The notes under the pieces were generated by a model that made no database searches, was not told the DNA's origin, and saw only the letters and a program-made list of their open reading frames with translations. The position numbers were made by a program, and so were the translations under genes. From Bacillota bacterium (GTDB taxonomy: Bacteria; Bacillota; Clostridia; Lachnospirales; Lachnospiraceae): a stretch of 64,000 bases of DNA. The stretch spans positions 310,001-374,000 of the forward strand of contig JAEWQV010000002.1 in the NCBI GenBank assembly GCA_023399055.1. The letters run 5' to 3'. Within the stretch, counting starts at the first letter, position 1. Each line of letters starts with the position of its first letter. Below are positions 43,924 through 53,218 of this stretch, piece after piece.

Positions 43924-45786
43924 ATGAAACGAAGATTAATAGGGTTATTATTAACACTTATCCTGGTTCTGTCAGGCTGCAGCGGGAGACAGTCTGATAA
44001 CACGGATAAAAGCAATGAGAATGCAGCAATAACCGATAAGCCAGTCATCCAAAATGAGGTAAGGAGTACTGAGGTCGAGGATATTCTTGCCAGGCTGACC
44101 TTGGATCAAAAAGCTGCGCAAATGGTTCAAGGAGCAGTGTACAATGTAACAGATGCCAGTATGAAGAAGTATGACTATGGCAGTATACTTTCTACCTATG
44201 GTGAAGATTCTATGAATGCATCGGAATGGAAAAACTTGATTCTTAATTTTCAAAAAGCTGCTATAAGTTCAGAGGCGGGTATTCCATACATATACGGGAA
44301 TGATGCGGTTCATGGGGTTAATACCTGTGAAGGTACGGTTATATTTCCACATAATATTGGCATTGGTGCTGCGAATAACAAGGAGCTAACTTATCAGATG
44401 GGAGTAGCTGTAGCAAATGAAGCAAAGTTAACCGGCATGCTGTGGAACTTTGCACCTTGCATAGCAGCAGCTCAGGATCCAAGGTGGGGACGTACCTATG
44501 AAAGCTATTCCTCGGAGCTAGATATCATTACGGAGCTGGGCACTTCGTTTTCTAAAGGCTTAATTGATGGTGGCATCCTTCCGTGTGCAAAACATTTCTT
44601 TGCAGATGGTAATGTTTTATATGGAACTGGCGAGAATTTGGACGGGGTAAACAGGTTAATTGACCGTGGTGATGCTCAGTTGTCAGAGGAAGAAATCCAG
44701 GAGTTACTAAAGGTATACCAGGCTACAATTGATGCTGGAGTTAAGACTATTATGATCAGCCACAGTAGTTTAAATGGTACTAAGATGCACGCGAATGAGA
44801 AATATATAATGTTATTAAAAAATGAAATGGGATTTGAGGGCTTTATCGTAAGTGATTGGGATTCAATTCATAATATACCCGGAGACAGTTTAAAGGATCA
44901 GACAATTACTGCAATCAATGCAGGAATCGATATGCTGATGGAAGCCAATAGTTATGAAGAATGCCGAACATATATCGTTGAGGCAGTAGAGGAAGGATCA
45001 ATCTCCATAGATCGTGTAGATGATGCGGTTCGTCGAATTCTTACGGTAAAGAAAGAGATGGGAATTCTAGATGACCCGATGATGGAGAAGATAACCGCAG
45101 AGGTTAGTAGCGTAGGTTCACAGGAATATCGGGATTTAGCAAGAACGTTGGTAGAGGAAAGTCTCGTATTGTTAAAGAATGATAAACAGATACTGCCGAT
45201 TAAGAAAGGTACGAAGATATTTGTAATAGGGCCTGCGGTAAATGACGTTGGAGTCCAGTGTGGTGGTTGGACTACTACCTGGAACGGCAGGACAGACGCA
45301 GAAAACAATAATAAAAAATGTATACCGGAAGGAAAAACAATACTTGATGGTCTCAATGAGCTTGCTGCTGAATACGAACTGACAATTATCACTGACCCAG
45401 AGAAAGCGGCAGATGCTGATATTACATTGCTCTGTCTGGGAGAAAAGACATATGCTGAATGGAACGGTGACAGTGACAATATCAGTATTACCGGGGAGCT
45501 CGGTCTTGCTGGCAATGCTAGGGCAATTGACTTGGTACAAAGCCTTGGTCATCCTATTGTAGCTTGTATAGTAGCAGGAAGAAATGTCATTATCAGCGAT
45601 TATATGGAGCAATGGGATGGTATTGTTATGTGCTATCTGCCTGGAAGCGAAGGGGATGGTGTAGCCAACGTACTTACCGGAAAGAGTAGCTTTAAAGGAA
45701 CCTTAGCGATGCCATATTACTCAAAGGTTGAAGATATTGGAACAGATAATGTAATGTTTTCAGTTGGATATGGATTAAAATATTAG
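43924..45786 (+). CDS. GH3 glycoside hydrolase, lipoprotein (beta-glucosidase type)
   Basis: A 620-residue precursor with lipobox LSGC (Cys19), so outside-facing. The two-domain GH3 fold shows GNDAVHG, DPRWGRTYES, the KHF motif (CAKHFFADG) and the nucleophile D311 in FIVSDWDS. The second domain (about 385-615) includes the GLAGNARAIDLVQSL region. Family members remove glucose from beta-glucan oligosaccharides; xylosidase activity cannot be excluded. It has no C-terminal FnIII domain. It lies next to a GH87 enzyme. Ribosome site: AAGGGAGAG. Confidence 0.9.
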   Translation: MKRRLIGLLLTLILVLSGCSGRQSDNTDKSNENAAITDKPVIQNEVRSTEVEDILARLTLDQKAAQMVQGAVYNVTDASMKKYDYGSILSTYGEDSMNASEWKNLILNFQKAAISSEAGIPYIYGNDAVHGVNTCEGTVIFPHNIGIGAANNKELTYQMGVAVANEAKLTGMLWNFAPCIAAAQDPRWGRTYESYSSELDIITELGTSFSKGLIDGGILPCAKHFFADGNVLYGTGENLDGVNRLIDRGDAQLSEEEIQELLKVYQATIDAGVKTIMISHSSLNGTKMHANEKYIMLLKNEMGFEGFIVSDWDSIHNIPGDSLKDQTITAINAGIDMLMEANSYEECRTYIVEAVEEGSISIDRVDDAVRRILTVKKEMGILDDPMMEKITAEVSSVGSQEYRDLARTLVEESLVLLKNDKQILPIKKGTKIFVIGPAVNDVGVQCGGWTTTWNGRTDAENNNKKCIPEGKTILDGLNELAAEYELTIITDPEKAADADITLLCLGEKTYAEWNGDSDNISITGELGLAGNARAIDLVQSLGHPIVACIVAGRNVIISDYMEQWDGIVMCYLPGSEGDGVANVLTGKSSFKGTLAMPYYSKVEDIGTDNVMFSVGYGLKY

Positions 45787-45792
45787 AAGTCG

Positions 45793-45833
45793 GAAAAGCA
45801 ATCTTTGCATTTTATGCACAGGTTGCTTTTCTT
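45793..45833 (+). terminator. terminator after the GH3 gene
   Basis: GAAAAGCAA (45793-45801) pairs with TTGCTTTTC (45823-45831), with an inner TGCAT/ATGCA pair and T-rich end. Confidence 0.8.
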
Positions 45834-45838
45834 CAATT

Positions 45839-45867
45839 CACGACAAGTGAAACGACTTGTCGTTTCA
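45839..45867. repeat. dispersed palindromic repeat, copy 1
   Basis: Contains GAAACGAC-TT-GTCGTTTC (45849-45866), shared exactly with the copy at 50085. The flank ACAAGTGAAACGAC is the inverted form of the flank of that copy. A REP-like element. Confidence 0.55.
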
Positions 45868-45936
45868 TCTTGTTTATGACATGTGAGATGACCTGTTACT
45901 TCATCTTTTAGTTTTTGTAGCTTACAAACAAAAGAA

Positions 45937-46115
45937 TTGACAAAAAAGTACTAATTGTAGTAAATTTAAAGGTTAATCGATTAATATAATTTTACTGGGT
46001 TATTTATCTTTACTAAATTAAACACTTAAAAAAGTACCAAAATATAGCTAATTAACAAAATCCCTATTGACAAAACATCTTAGACATAGTACGTTTAAAT
46101 TGGTTAACCGATTAA
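45937..46115 (+). promoter_or_regulatory. two similar promoter/operator modules before the GH87 gene
   Basis: Module 1 has TTGACA at 45937 and the perfect palindrome TTAATCGATTAA at 45973-45984. Module 2 has TTGACA at 46067 (with TACGTT at 46090) and TTAACCGATTAA at 46104-46115. The distance from -35 to palindrome is 36 and 37 bp, both palindromes are preceded by GG, and the modules are about 130 bp apart. They look like LacI-type operators placed at the start point. The regulator is not in the vicinity. Confidence 0.6.
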
Positions 46116-46165
46116 ATTCAAATGTAAAAATGTTTTAAGAATCTATTAAATAAAAGGAGATAGGT

Positions 46166-49100
46166 ATGGAGAGGATTATTTTCAAAAAGAAGAGCATAGC
46201 CTCATTCTTGGTTTTGGCTCTGGTTTTAACTCAAATGTTAACTTTTACACCTACCACGTATGCAGCAGCTACAACTTATGAAGCAGAATCAGCTACACTT
46301 TCTGGGGGATGTGTAAAACAAACTGACCACACTGGATATACGGGAACTGGGTTTGTTGGTGGTTATACGGATGGCAATAAAGGGAATGCTGCCACTCAAT
46401 TTACAGTAAACGCAGCAACTGCTGGAAATTACAATGTGACTTTAAGATACGCCAATGGAAATGGAAGCGCTAAAACATTAAGTCTATATGTAAATAACAC
46501 AAAACTCAAACAGATATCTTTAAATGCAACAACTAACTGGGATTCATGGGGAACACAGACGGAAACAGTTGCACTTAATCAAGGAAGTAATACCATCAGA
46601 TACAAATTTGACACTGCAGATTCAGGAAATGTTAATGTGGATAATATCTCTGTAGATACTGCCACAGGCAGCGGATCACCTGATCTGATTGTAACTGATA
46701 TTACCTGGTCACCTGCCAGTCCTACGGCAGGAAGTGAAGTAGTATTTAGTGCGGTTGTAAAAAATCAAGGTACTGCAGCTACTCCTGCAGGTATAAAGCA
46801 CGGCTTAAATCTTTTGGTGGACGGTGTCCAGGTGAATTGGTGTGATACATATACAACATCAATTGCAGCTGGTGCATCAGTTACACTTACTGCCAACAGT
46901 GGACCTTCTGGTAAGAATTCCTGGACTGCTACAAGTGGGTCACATACTGTGCAGGCTGTAGTTGATGATACCTTCCTTATTACCGAATCCAATGAAAATA
47001 ATAATACCTATAGTGAATCGATATCGATAGGCAGCAGTACTGGAACACCAGACCTTATCGTTACCGACATCACTTATTCACCTGCTTCTCCTTCCGATGG
47101 AAACGAAGTTACCTTAAGTGCTGTAGTAAAGAATCAAGGAACTGGAGCAAGTCCAGCAGGAACCATCTGTGGTGTGCTGTTTACTGTAGACGGTACATCA
47201 GTTAATTGGAGCGATAATTATACAGCATCAATACCTGCAGGTGCGTCGGTTACTGTAAAAGCAACCGGTGGGCCAAACAGTAAAGCAACTTGGAAGGCAA
47301 TCGGTGGAGCACATACCATTGCTGCACAGGTCGATGATGTAAATAGAATTACTGAGTCCAATGAATCAAATAACACTTATAGCGAAGCTTTAACAGTAGG
47401 CGGTGGAGCTACAACACCTGATTTAGTAGTTACCGATATTACATATACCCCTGCAACCCCACAGACTGGTAACGAAGTAACCTTTAAAGCTGTGGTTAAA
47501 AATCAAGGCTCTGGTGCGACTCCTGCAGGAACCACCTGCGGTGTGCTTTTCTCCGTAAATGGTACAGCAGTTAACTGGAGTGACAATTATACCTCTTCTA
47601 TACCGGCAGGTGGTTCTGTCACCTTGACTGCAACTGGTGGAGCAAGCGGAAAAGCAAGTTGGACGTCAACCACAGGTACACATACGTTAACTGCGTTTGT
47701 AGATGATATTAATAGAATTACAGAATCCAATGAGAACAATAATACCTATAGTGAATCTGTAACGATTAATCCAGCACCTAACCCTGATCTTATCGTAACT
47801 GATATCTCCTGGTCTCCGGCATCTCCATCCGCCGGAAATGCAGTAACCTTTAGTGCGGTGGTTAAAAACCAGGGTACAGTTGCAACACCTTCCGGGACTG
47901 CTTGTAATGTATCCTTCTATGTGGATGGTACGAAGGTGAGTTCCGTGATAAACTATACGACTTCCATAGCTGTTGGTGCCACAGCTACACTTACACAGAA
48001 CATTGGTTCCTGGGCAGCAACCAATGGAATTCACACAATAGGAGCTGTAGTTGACGAGACCAATCTAATTGCTGAAATAAGTGATAGCAACAACTCCTAT
48101 AACGAGAGTATGACGATAGGTACAATTCAGACCTATGGAGCAACAGTGCCTTATGATACTTATGAGGCTGAAAATCTTACGATTAGCGGTGGAAGTGTAA
48201 CTGGACCAAGCACTACCTGGTGTGTTGCTGAGTCGGAAGCTTCAGGAAGAAAAGCAGTAAAGCTTATGCAAGGTCAATCAGTAGAATTGACACTTACCAA
48301 TCCAGCACAGGGTATCGTTGTTCGATATTCTATGCCAGATAGTGCAACTGGAGCAGATATTTACCAGAACTTAAGCGTATATGTTAACTCTACTCATAAT
48401 ACTGATATTTCATTAACTAATCGATACTCTCATCAATACGGACAATATGGTTCTGATGGTGGTGAAATGCAATGGTCTAATACACCTGGCACCAATCATC
48501 ATAGATATTTTGATGAAAGTCGTGTACTTTTAGGTCAGCAGTATGCAGCTGGAACTAAAATCAAACTGCAGTGGGATGCAAATGATTATAATCCAAATGG
48601 ATCTACCTACGTACTTATCGACCTTATCGAAACAGAAGCAGTGCCAGCAGCGCTGACCAAACCTTCCGATTATGTATCCATAACAAACTATGGGGCAGTT
48701 GCAAATGACGGGGTTGATGATACAGCAGCTATGACTTCTGCAATTGCAGCAGTCAATGGAACCACCGTTAAGGGAGTATGGATACCGGAAGGTAACTTTG
48801 ATTTTAAAACAGGAACAAGAGGTACCACAAAAATCAGACTGGCAAGCGGAGTTTCTATTAAAGGTGCTGGAATGTGGAGATCAACGCTGCAAGGCGCTTA
48901 TGCTGGTATCTATTTAGTAGGCGGTAATGTCACACTTTCCAACTTTTCGATAAAAGCAGAAGAAACCTATCGATCCAATGCAACAGGTATTGCTGGTATC
49001 GAAGGAAATGCATTAAATTCTACCATTACAAATCTCTGGATACAACACACCAAGGTAGGTCTTTGGTTGAATGAGGGAACAGCAAATGCTCTGATTTCTG

Positions 49101-49795
49101 GATGTAGAATAAGAGATACCTGGGCAGACGGTATTAACCTGAATGGTGGAGCAAAAAACACAATTGTTGAACAGTGTAATTTCCGTAATAACGGCGATGA
49201 TGGTATGGCAATGTGGTCAAAATCTTTAAATGGTGGAACTGGAACAGTGGAAAGCTGTACCTTTCGATATAATACAATCCAGATTCCAAACCTTGCAAAT
49301 GGAATAGGAATCTATGGTGGTAAAAACAATACAGTAAGTAATAATCTTATCCTGGATGTGGTAGACAATGGATCTGGTATTCAGTTTGGAACAAATCATA
49401 GCCCAACAGCTTTTACTGGAACCCTTACAGTAAGTAATAATCGCCTCGTACGTTGTGGTTCCTATCATCATGACTATGGTTACCAAATTGGTGCAATCTG
49501 GGGCTACTGGGTAAATAACAACGGATTAGCAAATGGACTCACTGTAAATGTTACTTCTAATTTGATTGAAAATAGTACCTACTCAGGTGTGTTCATTGAA
49601 GAACCAAGTTCCAGTGCTGTAGTTAATTATACGTCAAATACCATTAACAATTCAGGGACTTATGGAGTTTACATAAGAGGGTCAGCAAATGGTTCAGCTG
49701 CCTTTAACACCAACACAGTAAATGTTGCACCTTCAGGAAAGTTTAAGAATGATTCGGCAAGTTTCACAGTAACAGGAACGGGTAACAACTGGTAA
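46166..49795 (+). CDS. secreted GH87-type alpha-1,3-glucanase with CBM and CARDB modules
   Basis: The 1209-residue precursor has a signal peptide (1-33), a CBM35/6-like module (YEAESATLSGG, about 36-165) and four CARDB repeats starting near 171, 295, 417 and 540, each opening PDLIVTDI or similar. A second carbohydrate-binding-like module (about 665-830) and a right-handed beta-helix (about 835-1209) follow. The helix shows WADGIN (D988) and NGDDG (D1011, D1012). That pattern and spacing match the catalytic Asp set I recall for GH87 mutanases, which cut alpha-1,3-glucan of fungal walls and dental mutan. A pectinase-like beta-helix is the alternative. Confidence 0.85.
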   Translation: MERIIFKKKSIASFLVLALVLTQMLTFTPTTYAAATTYEAESATLSGGCVKQTDHTGYTGTGFVGGYTDGNKGNAATQFTVNAATAGNYNVTLRYANGNGSAKTLSLYVNNTKLKQISLNATTNWDSWGTQTETVALNQGSNTIRYKFDTADSGNVNVDNISVDTATGSGSPDLIVTDITWSPASPTAGSEVVFSAVVKNQGTAATPAGIKHGLNLLVDGVQVNWCDTYTTSIAAGASVTLTANSGPSGKNSWTATSGSHTVQAVVDDTFLITESNENNNTYSESISIGSSTGTPDLIVTDITYSPASPSDGNEVTLSAVVKNQGTGASPAGTICGVLFTVDGTSVNWSDNYTASIPAGASVTVKATGGPNSKATWKAIGGAHTIAAQVDDVNRITESNESNNTYSEALTVGGGATTPDLVVTDITYTPATPQTGNEVTFKAVVKNQGSGATPAGTTCGVLFSVNGTAVNWSDNYTSSIPAGGSVTLTATGGASGKASWTSTTGTHTLTAFVDDINRITESNENNNTYSESVTINPAPNPDLIVTDISWSPASPSAGNAVTFSAVVKNQGTVATPSGTACNVSFYVDGTKVSSVINYTTSIAVGATATLTQNIGSWAATNGIHTIGAVVDETNLIAEISDSNNSYNESMTIGTIQTYGATVPYDTYEAENLTISGGSVTGPSTTWCVAESEASGRKAVKLMQGQSVELTLTNPAQGIVVRYSMPDSATGADIYQNLSVYVNSTHNTDISLTNRYSHQYGQYGSDGGEMQWSNTPGTNHHRYFDESRVLLGQQYAAGTKIKLQWDANDYNPNGSTYVLIDLIETEAVPAALTKPSDYVSITNYGAVANDGVDDTAAMTSAIAAVNGTTVKGVWIPEGNFDFKTGTRGTTKIRLASGVSIKGAGMWRSTLQGAYAGIYLVGGNVTLSNFSIKAEETYRSNATGIAGIEGNALNSTITNLWIQHTKVGLWLNEGTANALISGCRIRDTWADGINLNGGAKNTIVEQCNFRNNGDDGMAMWSKSLNGGTGTVESCTFRYNTIQIPNLANGIGIYGGKNNTVSNNLILDVVDNGSGIQFGTNHSPTAFTGTLTVSNNRLVRCGSYHHDYGYQIGAIWGYWVNNNGLANGLTVNVTSNLIENSTYSGVFIEEPSSSAVVNYTSNTINNSGTYGVYIRGSANGSAAFNTNTVNVAPSGKFKNDSASFTVTGTGNNW

Positions 49796-49818
49796 AACAT
49801 AATTAAGTTAAATTAGAT

Positions 49819-49861
49819 AGGGTCAAATGCAGGTAGATACTTCTGCATTTGACCCTGTTTT
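49819..49861 (+). terminator. terminator after the GH87-type gene
   Basis: AGGGTCAAATGCAG (49819-49832) pairs perfectly with CTGCATTTGACCCT (49843-49856), followed by GTTTT. Confidence 0.9.
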
Positions 49862-49968
49862 GATTAATTAATAGGATAAGGTTAATCTGCAGAGAATAGG
49901 AATAAGCCTTGTTTGCTATAACAACTTCGTATCGATGAGACATAATATAATAATATACGACAAATACA

Positions 49969-49997
49969 TTGACACAAGAAAGACTTTCAATTATATC
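49969..49997 (+). promoter_or_regulatory. promoter candidate for the Nudix gene
   Basis: TTGACA (49969-49974), a 17-bp spacer and TATATC (49992-49997). The leader to 50220 is about 215 nt and contains a dispersed repeat and a GTTTGGC/GCCAAAC hairpin (50120-50137). Confidence 0.45.
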
Positions 49998-50084
49998 TAG
50001 AATATGATACTATTCAGAACCTAATATAATATATAAAATTTAGATTTGAAAGCTTACTTTCTAAGATAATTTTAAATATAAGAG

Positions 50085-50112
50085 GAAACGACTTGTCGTT
50101 TCACTTGTCAAG
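50085..50112. repeat. dispersed palindromic repeat, copy 2
   Basis: GAAACGAC-TT-GTCGTTTC followed by ACTTGTCAAG. Shares 19 identical bases with 45849-45867; a degenerate third copy lies at 63226. Confidence 0.55.
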
Positions 50113-50219
50113 TATTCGTGTTTGGCGAGAGCCAAACAGCGAGGAAACCTGTGGCTTTTCGAGCTGGTTCTGGATGGATATAACTGCGAATCTGTATTAA
50201 GTAGAAGGAAAGGAACACT

Positions 50220-50891
50220 ATGAATATAGATAAATTCAATCATTTTAGAGATAAATTAAGTTTCCAGGAAGGGTTGTATCTAAACGAAGAATATTTTAAT
50301 TCAGTGGTATTACTGCTTATGATACCGATAGATGGAGAATATCATTTTATCTTTCAAAAAAGGAATAGAAACATTAGGCAAGGTGGTGAGATTTGTTGCC
50401 CAGGTGGTAGAATAGACCCAGAAGATACGTCAATTGAGCAAGCAGTTTTGCGTGAGACGAAAGAGGAGATGGGGATTCCCGGTGAGCGTATTGAGATAAT
50501 TGGTAGATTGAATAAGGTTCTTACACCTAGTGGATTATCAGTAGATGCCTTTGTTGGTATTACAGATGTTGAACTTAAAGATATTACGGTTAATCCTGAA
50601 GAAGTGGAGTTGTTCTTTACCGTACCACTTTCATATTTCCTGGAAAAAGAACCAGAAAAGTATAGCGCACAGGTTTCCATTAGTCCTAGTTACATTGATC
50701 ACGAAACAGGGGAGGAGATTATATTATTCCCGGCAGAACAACTTGGGATTCCCGAAAAATATTCAAAGCCTTGGGGAGAGTTTCGATATGGCATCTATGT
50801 ATATCCTACTGAGTATGGCCCGATTTGGGGGATAACCGCTAAATTTGTACTAGATTTCATAAATCAAATACGAAAATATATGAAAGAATAA
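50220..50891 (+). CDS. Nudix hydrolase, CoA pyrophosphatase type
   Basis: A 223-residue protein. The motif FQKRNRNIRQGGEICCPGGRID matches the extra signature of the NUDT7/YeaB CoA-diphosphatase group, and it merges into a Nudix box whose REXXEE core is LRETKEEMGIP. Such enzymes split CoA or its derivatives to phosphopantetheine and 3',5'-ADP. The ATG at 50220 follows GAAGGAAAGGAACACT. It stands alone between terminators. Confidence 0.88.
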   Translation: MNIDKFNHFRDKLSFQEGLYLNEEYFNSVVLLLMIPIDGEYHFIFQKRNRNIRQGGEICCPGGRIDPEDTSIEQAVLRETKEEMGIPGERIEIIGRLNKVLTPSGLSVDAFVGITDVELKDITVNPEEVELFFTVPLSYFLEKEPEKYSAQVSISPSYIDHETGEEIILFPAEQLGIPEKYSKPWGEFRYGIYVYPTEYGPIWGITAKFVLDFINQIRKYMKE

Positions 50892-50938
50892 CTCTATCTT
50901 TTTCATTTTGGTGCAATAAAATTCTTTCCTATAGAATT

Positions 50939-50961
50939 AAAAAGGGGAGCTTACGCTCCCC
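50939..50961 (-). terminator. terminator of the small minus-strand gene
   Basis: GGGGAGC-TTAC-GCTCCCC (50944-50961) is a perfect 7-bp hairpin; read on the minus strand it is followed by TTTTT. It directly follows the stop of the 54-residue gene. Confidence 0.85.
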
Positions 50962-50968
50962 AGAGAGA

Positions 50969-51133
50969 TTATATTCCTTTCACATTACCAGAGGAAGGTC
51001 TTTTATTTGATGTTGTTGTCTTCTTTTCATCACATTTTGGACAATTTTTAAAATCTACATCATTATTTGAATTATTGTTTTTTGTATTTGTATCTTTTGA
51101 AGGTGTTGCGTTACTATTATTTAATTTACTCAT
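50969..51133 (-). CDS. 54-residue Asn/Lys-rich protein with a CPKC motif
   Basis: Not recognised. The reading frame starts at ATG 51133 with AAAGGAG upstream on the minus strand and ends at 50969, followed at once by a strong terminator. The product is hydrophilic, with an Asn-rich stretch, CPKC (residues 31-34) and a basic tail ending GNVKGI. Ribosome site, compact length and matched terminator make it a real gene. With only two Cys it may bind metal as a dimer or form a disulfide. Confidence 0.7.
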   Translation of the reverse strand: MSKLNNSNATPSKDTNTKNNNSNNDVDFKNCPKCDEKKTTTSNKRPSSGNVKGI

Positions 51134-51442
51134 TGAATACTCCTTTCCAATCTATTTTACTTAGTATTTGTTATTGATAGTAAAATATACTGGGGGAGTT
51201 TTTTCATTATTGGCTTTTAATGCAATAATTAAGATTTAATAAATGATAGGATTGAATAATATATTAATGTAGTTGATGACAACACCCTAGTAAACTAACT
51301 ATTAAACTTGCTAAAATAGTAGGATATTAGAAAATAATGTTTAAATATCTAGATTAATCCAAAATTTACTGATAAAATATCTATGATTTTCTTATTTTGA
51401 AAAATATAATTAAATTGAATGCAATTAAATTACTTAAAACTA

Positions 51443-51537
51443 TTGAAAGTGAAATAAAAAGATATTATAATAAAAACGAGCATAATATTGCTTAAATGGA
51501 CATAAAATACAAATATTTGTATTGAAAATACTAGTAT
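51443..51537 (+). promoter_or_regulatory. promoter and two palindromes before the 2-oxoacid oxidoreductase
   Basis: TTGAAA (51443-51448), a 17-bp spacer and TATAAT (51466-51471) form a strong promoter. The leader contains AATACAAATATTTGTATT (51506-51523), a perfect 18-bp palindrome, and ATACTAGTAT (51528-51537), ending at the ribosome site. They may be operators or leader hairpins. I see nothing else in 51134-51442. Confidence 0.65.
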
Positions 51538-51550
51538 AGGAGGGATTATA

Positions 51551-53218
51551 TTGTACAATTTATTAATCGGCGGAGCAGCCGGTCAGGGTATCGAAACATC
51601 TGTAGCAGTTTTACAGAAGTTTATTAAAAATTCGGGTTATTATATCTTCACAGTTAGAGACTTCATGTCACGTGTACGTGGAGGTCACAATTTTTCACTT
51701 CTTCGATTTGGTGTCGACCCTATTTATTCACATAGCGAAGTTCTTGATGGCATCATCGCCTTTGATGAGGCTACGATCCAATTACATAGCGATAAGCTTA
51801 AAAGTGATGGATTTATTTTATGCGACAGTCAAATAAAATCGGATGATTCAAGAGTTATATCCTTAGATATGCAAGCACTTGGAAAACAATTAGGCAATAC
51901 TCGGGCGACAGGAAGTATTGCAACTGGTGTAATCCTAAAATTATTTGGACTGGAGATAACAAATGCAGAGAAGGTAATCAGTGATTATATAAAAGGGCAG
52001 TACCTAGAGTTAAATGTAAAGGCTTTGGTGGAAGGCTATAATTTGGTAGAAACTAGGTTTACCTTACCCAAAGTAGACCTAAGTGAACGTATTATCCTTA
52101 ATGGTAATGAAGCTTTAAGTTTTGGAGCACTTGCTGCAGGACTTAAATTTTACTGTGCATATCCGATGTCCCCGTCAACTACTATCTTAGAATATCTTGC
52201 AGCAGCAGCTGATGATGCCGGAATTGTTGTGGAACAAGCCGAGGATGAGATAGCTGCAATTAATATGGCAATTGGAGCATCTTTTGCAGGAGCTCCTTCT
52301 ATGACAGGTACCTCTGGCGGAGGGTTCTGCTTAATGGTAGAGGCGTTGGGATTATCAGGGATAGCTGAAATTCCTTTGGTGGTTGCCAATGTTCAAAGAC
52401 CTGGACCAGCTACGGGGTTGCCTACAAGAACCGAGCAAAGTGATCTTAAGTTCGTCATCTCGGCTTCACAGGGAGAGTTCCCAAGAATGGTAATCGCCAT
52501 TCGAAATCATACAGATGCTTTTTATCAGACAGCGAGAGCACTCTATCTAGCAGATAAATATCAGATTCCAGTTATTATCCTAAGTGATCAATATTTATCA
52601 GATTCCTATGCATCGGTAGAACCCTTTAATCTTAAAGCAGCAGAGTATAATATAGAGGAAACAGTGGCATTGTCAGAAGAAAATTATCTTCGTTATCGTT
52701 TTACTGCGGATGGTATTTCGCCTAGATTGATTCCTGGAAAGAGCAAACATCTGGTAGCTGCCGATAGTGATGAGCATGATGAACGAGGCTGGATAATAGA
52801 AGAGGCAGATGCCCGTATTAATATGATGGATAAACGACTGAAGAAGTTGGATAAATTAAAGGAAGAATTATTAGAACCTGATTTTATTGGGGAAGAGTCC
52901 TTTGATACTTTGTTTGTAGGTTGGGGTTCTACCTACGGTCCTATTTCAGAAGCAGTACATAACCTAAATAAAAAAGAACCAGGAAAATATGCAGCACTAA
53001 TTTTTGGAGATATATATCCTCTGCCACAGAAACTTTTAATGGAAAAAGCAGAGACAGCTAAAACTATTATTAACATTGAACAGAATGCAACTGGCCAACT
53101 TGGAGATTTAATAAGAGAGCAGGCAGGTATTGTTTGTGATTATAGCATACTAAAATATGATGGCCGACAAATTTCTAGCGATGAAATTGCTGATCGTATC
53201 AGGAAGGAGGCTATGTAA
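51551..53218 (+). CDS. 2-oxoacid:ferredoxin oxidoreductase, fused gamma-alpha subunit
   Basis: The 555-residue subunit joins an N-terminal gamma domain (residues about 1-175; LLIGGAAGQGIETS, SRVRGGHNFSLLRFG) to the alpha domain (about 190-555; FYCAYPMSPSTTILEYLA, GTSGGGFCLMVEALG, QRPGPATGLPTRTEQSDL). With the beta subunit it oxidises a 2-oxoacid (2-oxoglutarate, pyruvate or branched-chain) to acyl-CoA and reduces ferredoxin; the substrate is not decided by sequence. The start is TTG at 51551, with GGAGGG 6 nt upstream. Its stop overlaps the next start. Confidence 0.93.
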   Translation: MYNLLIGGAAGQGIETSVAVLQKFIKNSGYYIFTVRDFMSRVRGGHNFSLLRFGVDPIYSHSEVLDGIIAFDEATIQLHSDKLKSDGFILCDSQIKSDDSRVISLDMQALGKQLGNTRATGSIATGVILKLFGLEITNAEKVISDYIKGQYLELNVKALVEGYNLVETRFTLPKVDLSERIILNGNEALSFGALAAGLKFYCAYPMSPSTTILEYLAAAADDAGIVVEQAEDEIAAINMAIGASFAGAPSMTGTSGGGFCLMVEALGLSGIAEIPLVVANVQRPGPATGLPTRTEQSDLKFVISASQGEFPRMVIAIRNHTDAFYQTARALYLADKYQIPVIILSDQYLSDSYASVEPFNLKAAEYNIEETVALSEENYLRYRFTADGISPRLIPGKSKHLVAADSDEHDERGWIIEEADARINMMDKRLKKLDKLKEELLEPDFIGEESFDTLFVGWGSTYGPISEAVHNLNKKEPGKYAALIFGDIYPLPQKLLMEKAETAKTIINIEQNATGQLGDLIREQAGIVCDYSILKYDGRQISSDEIADRIRKEAM

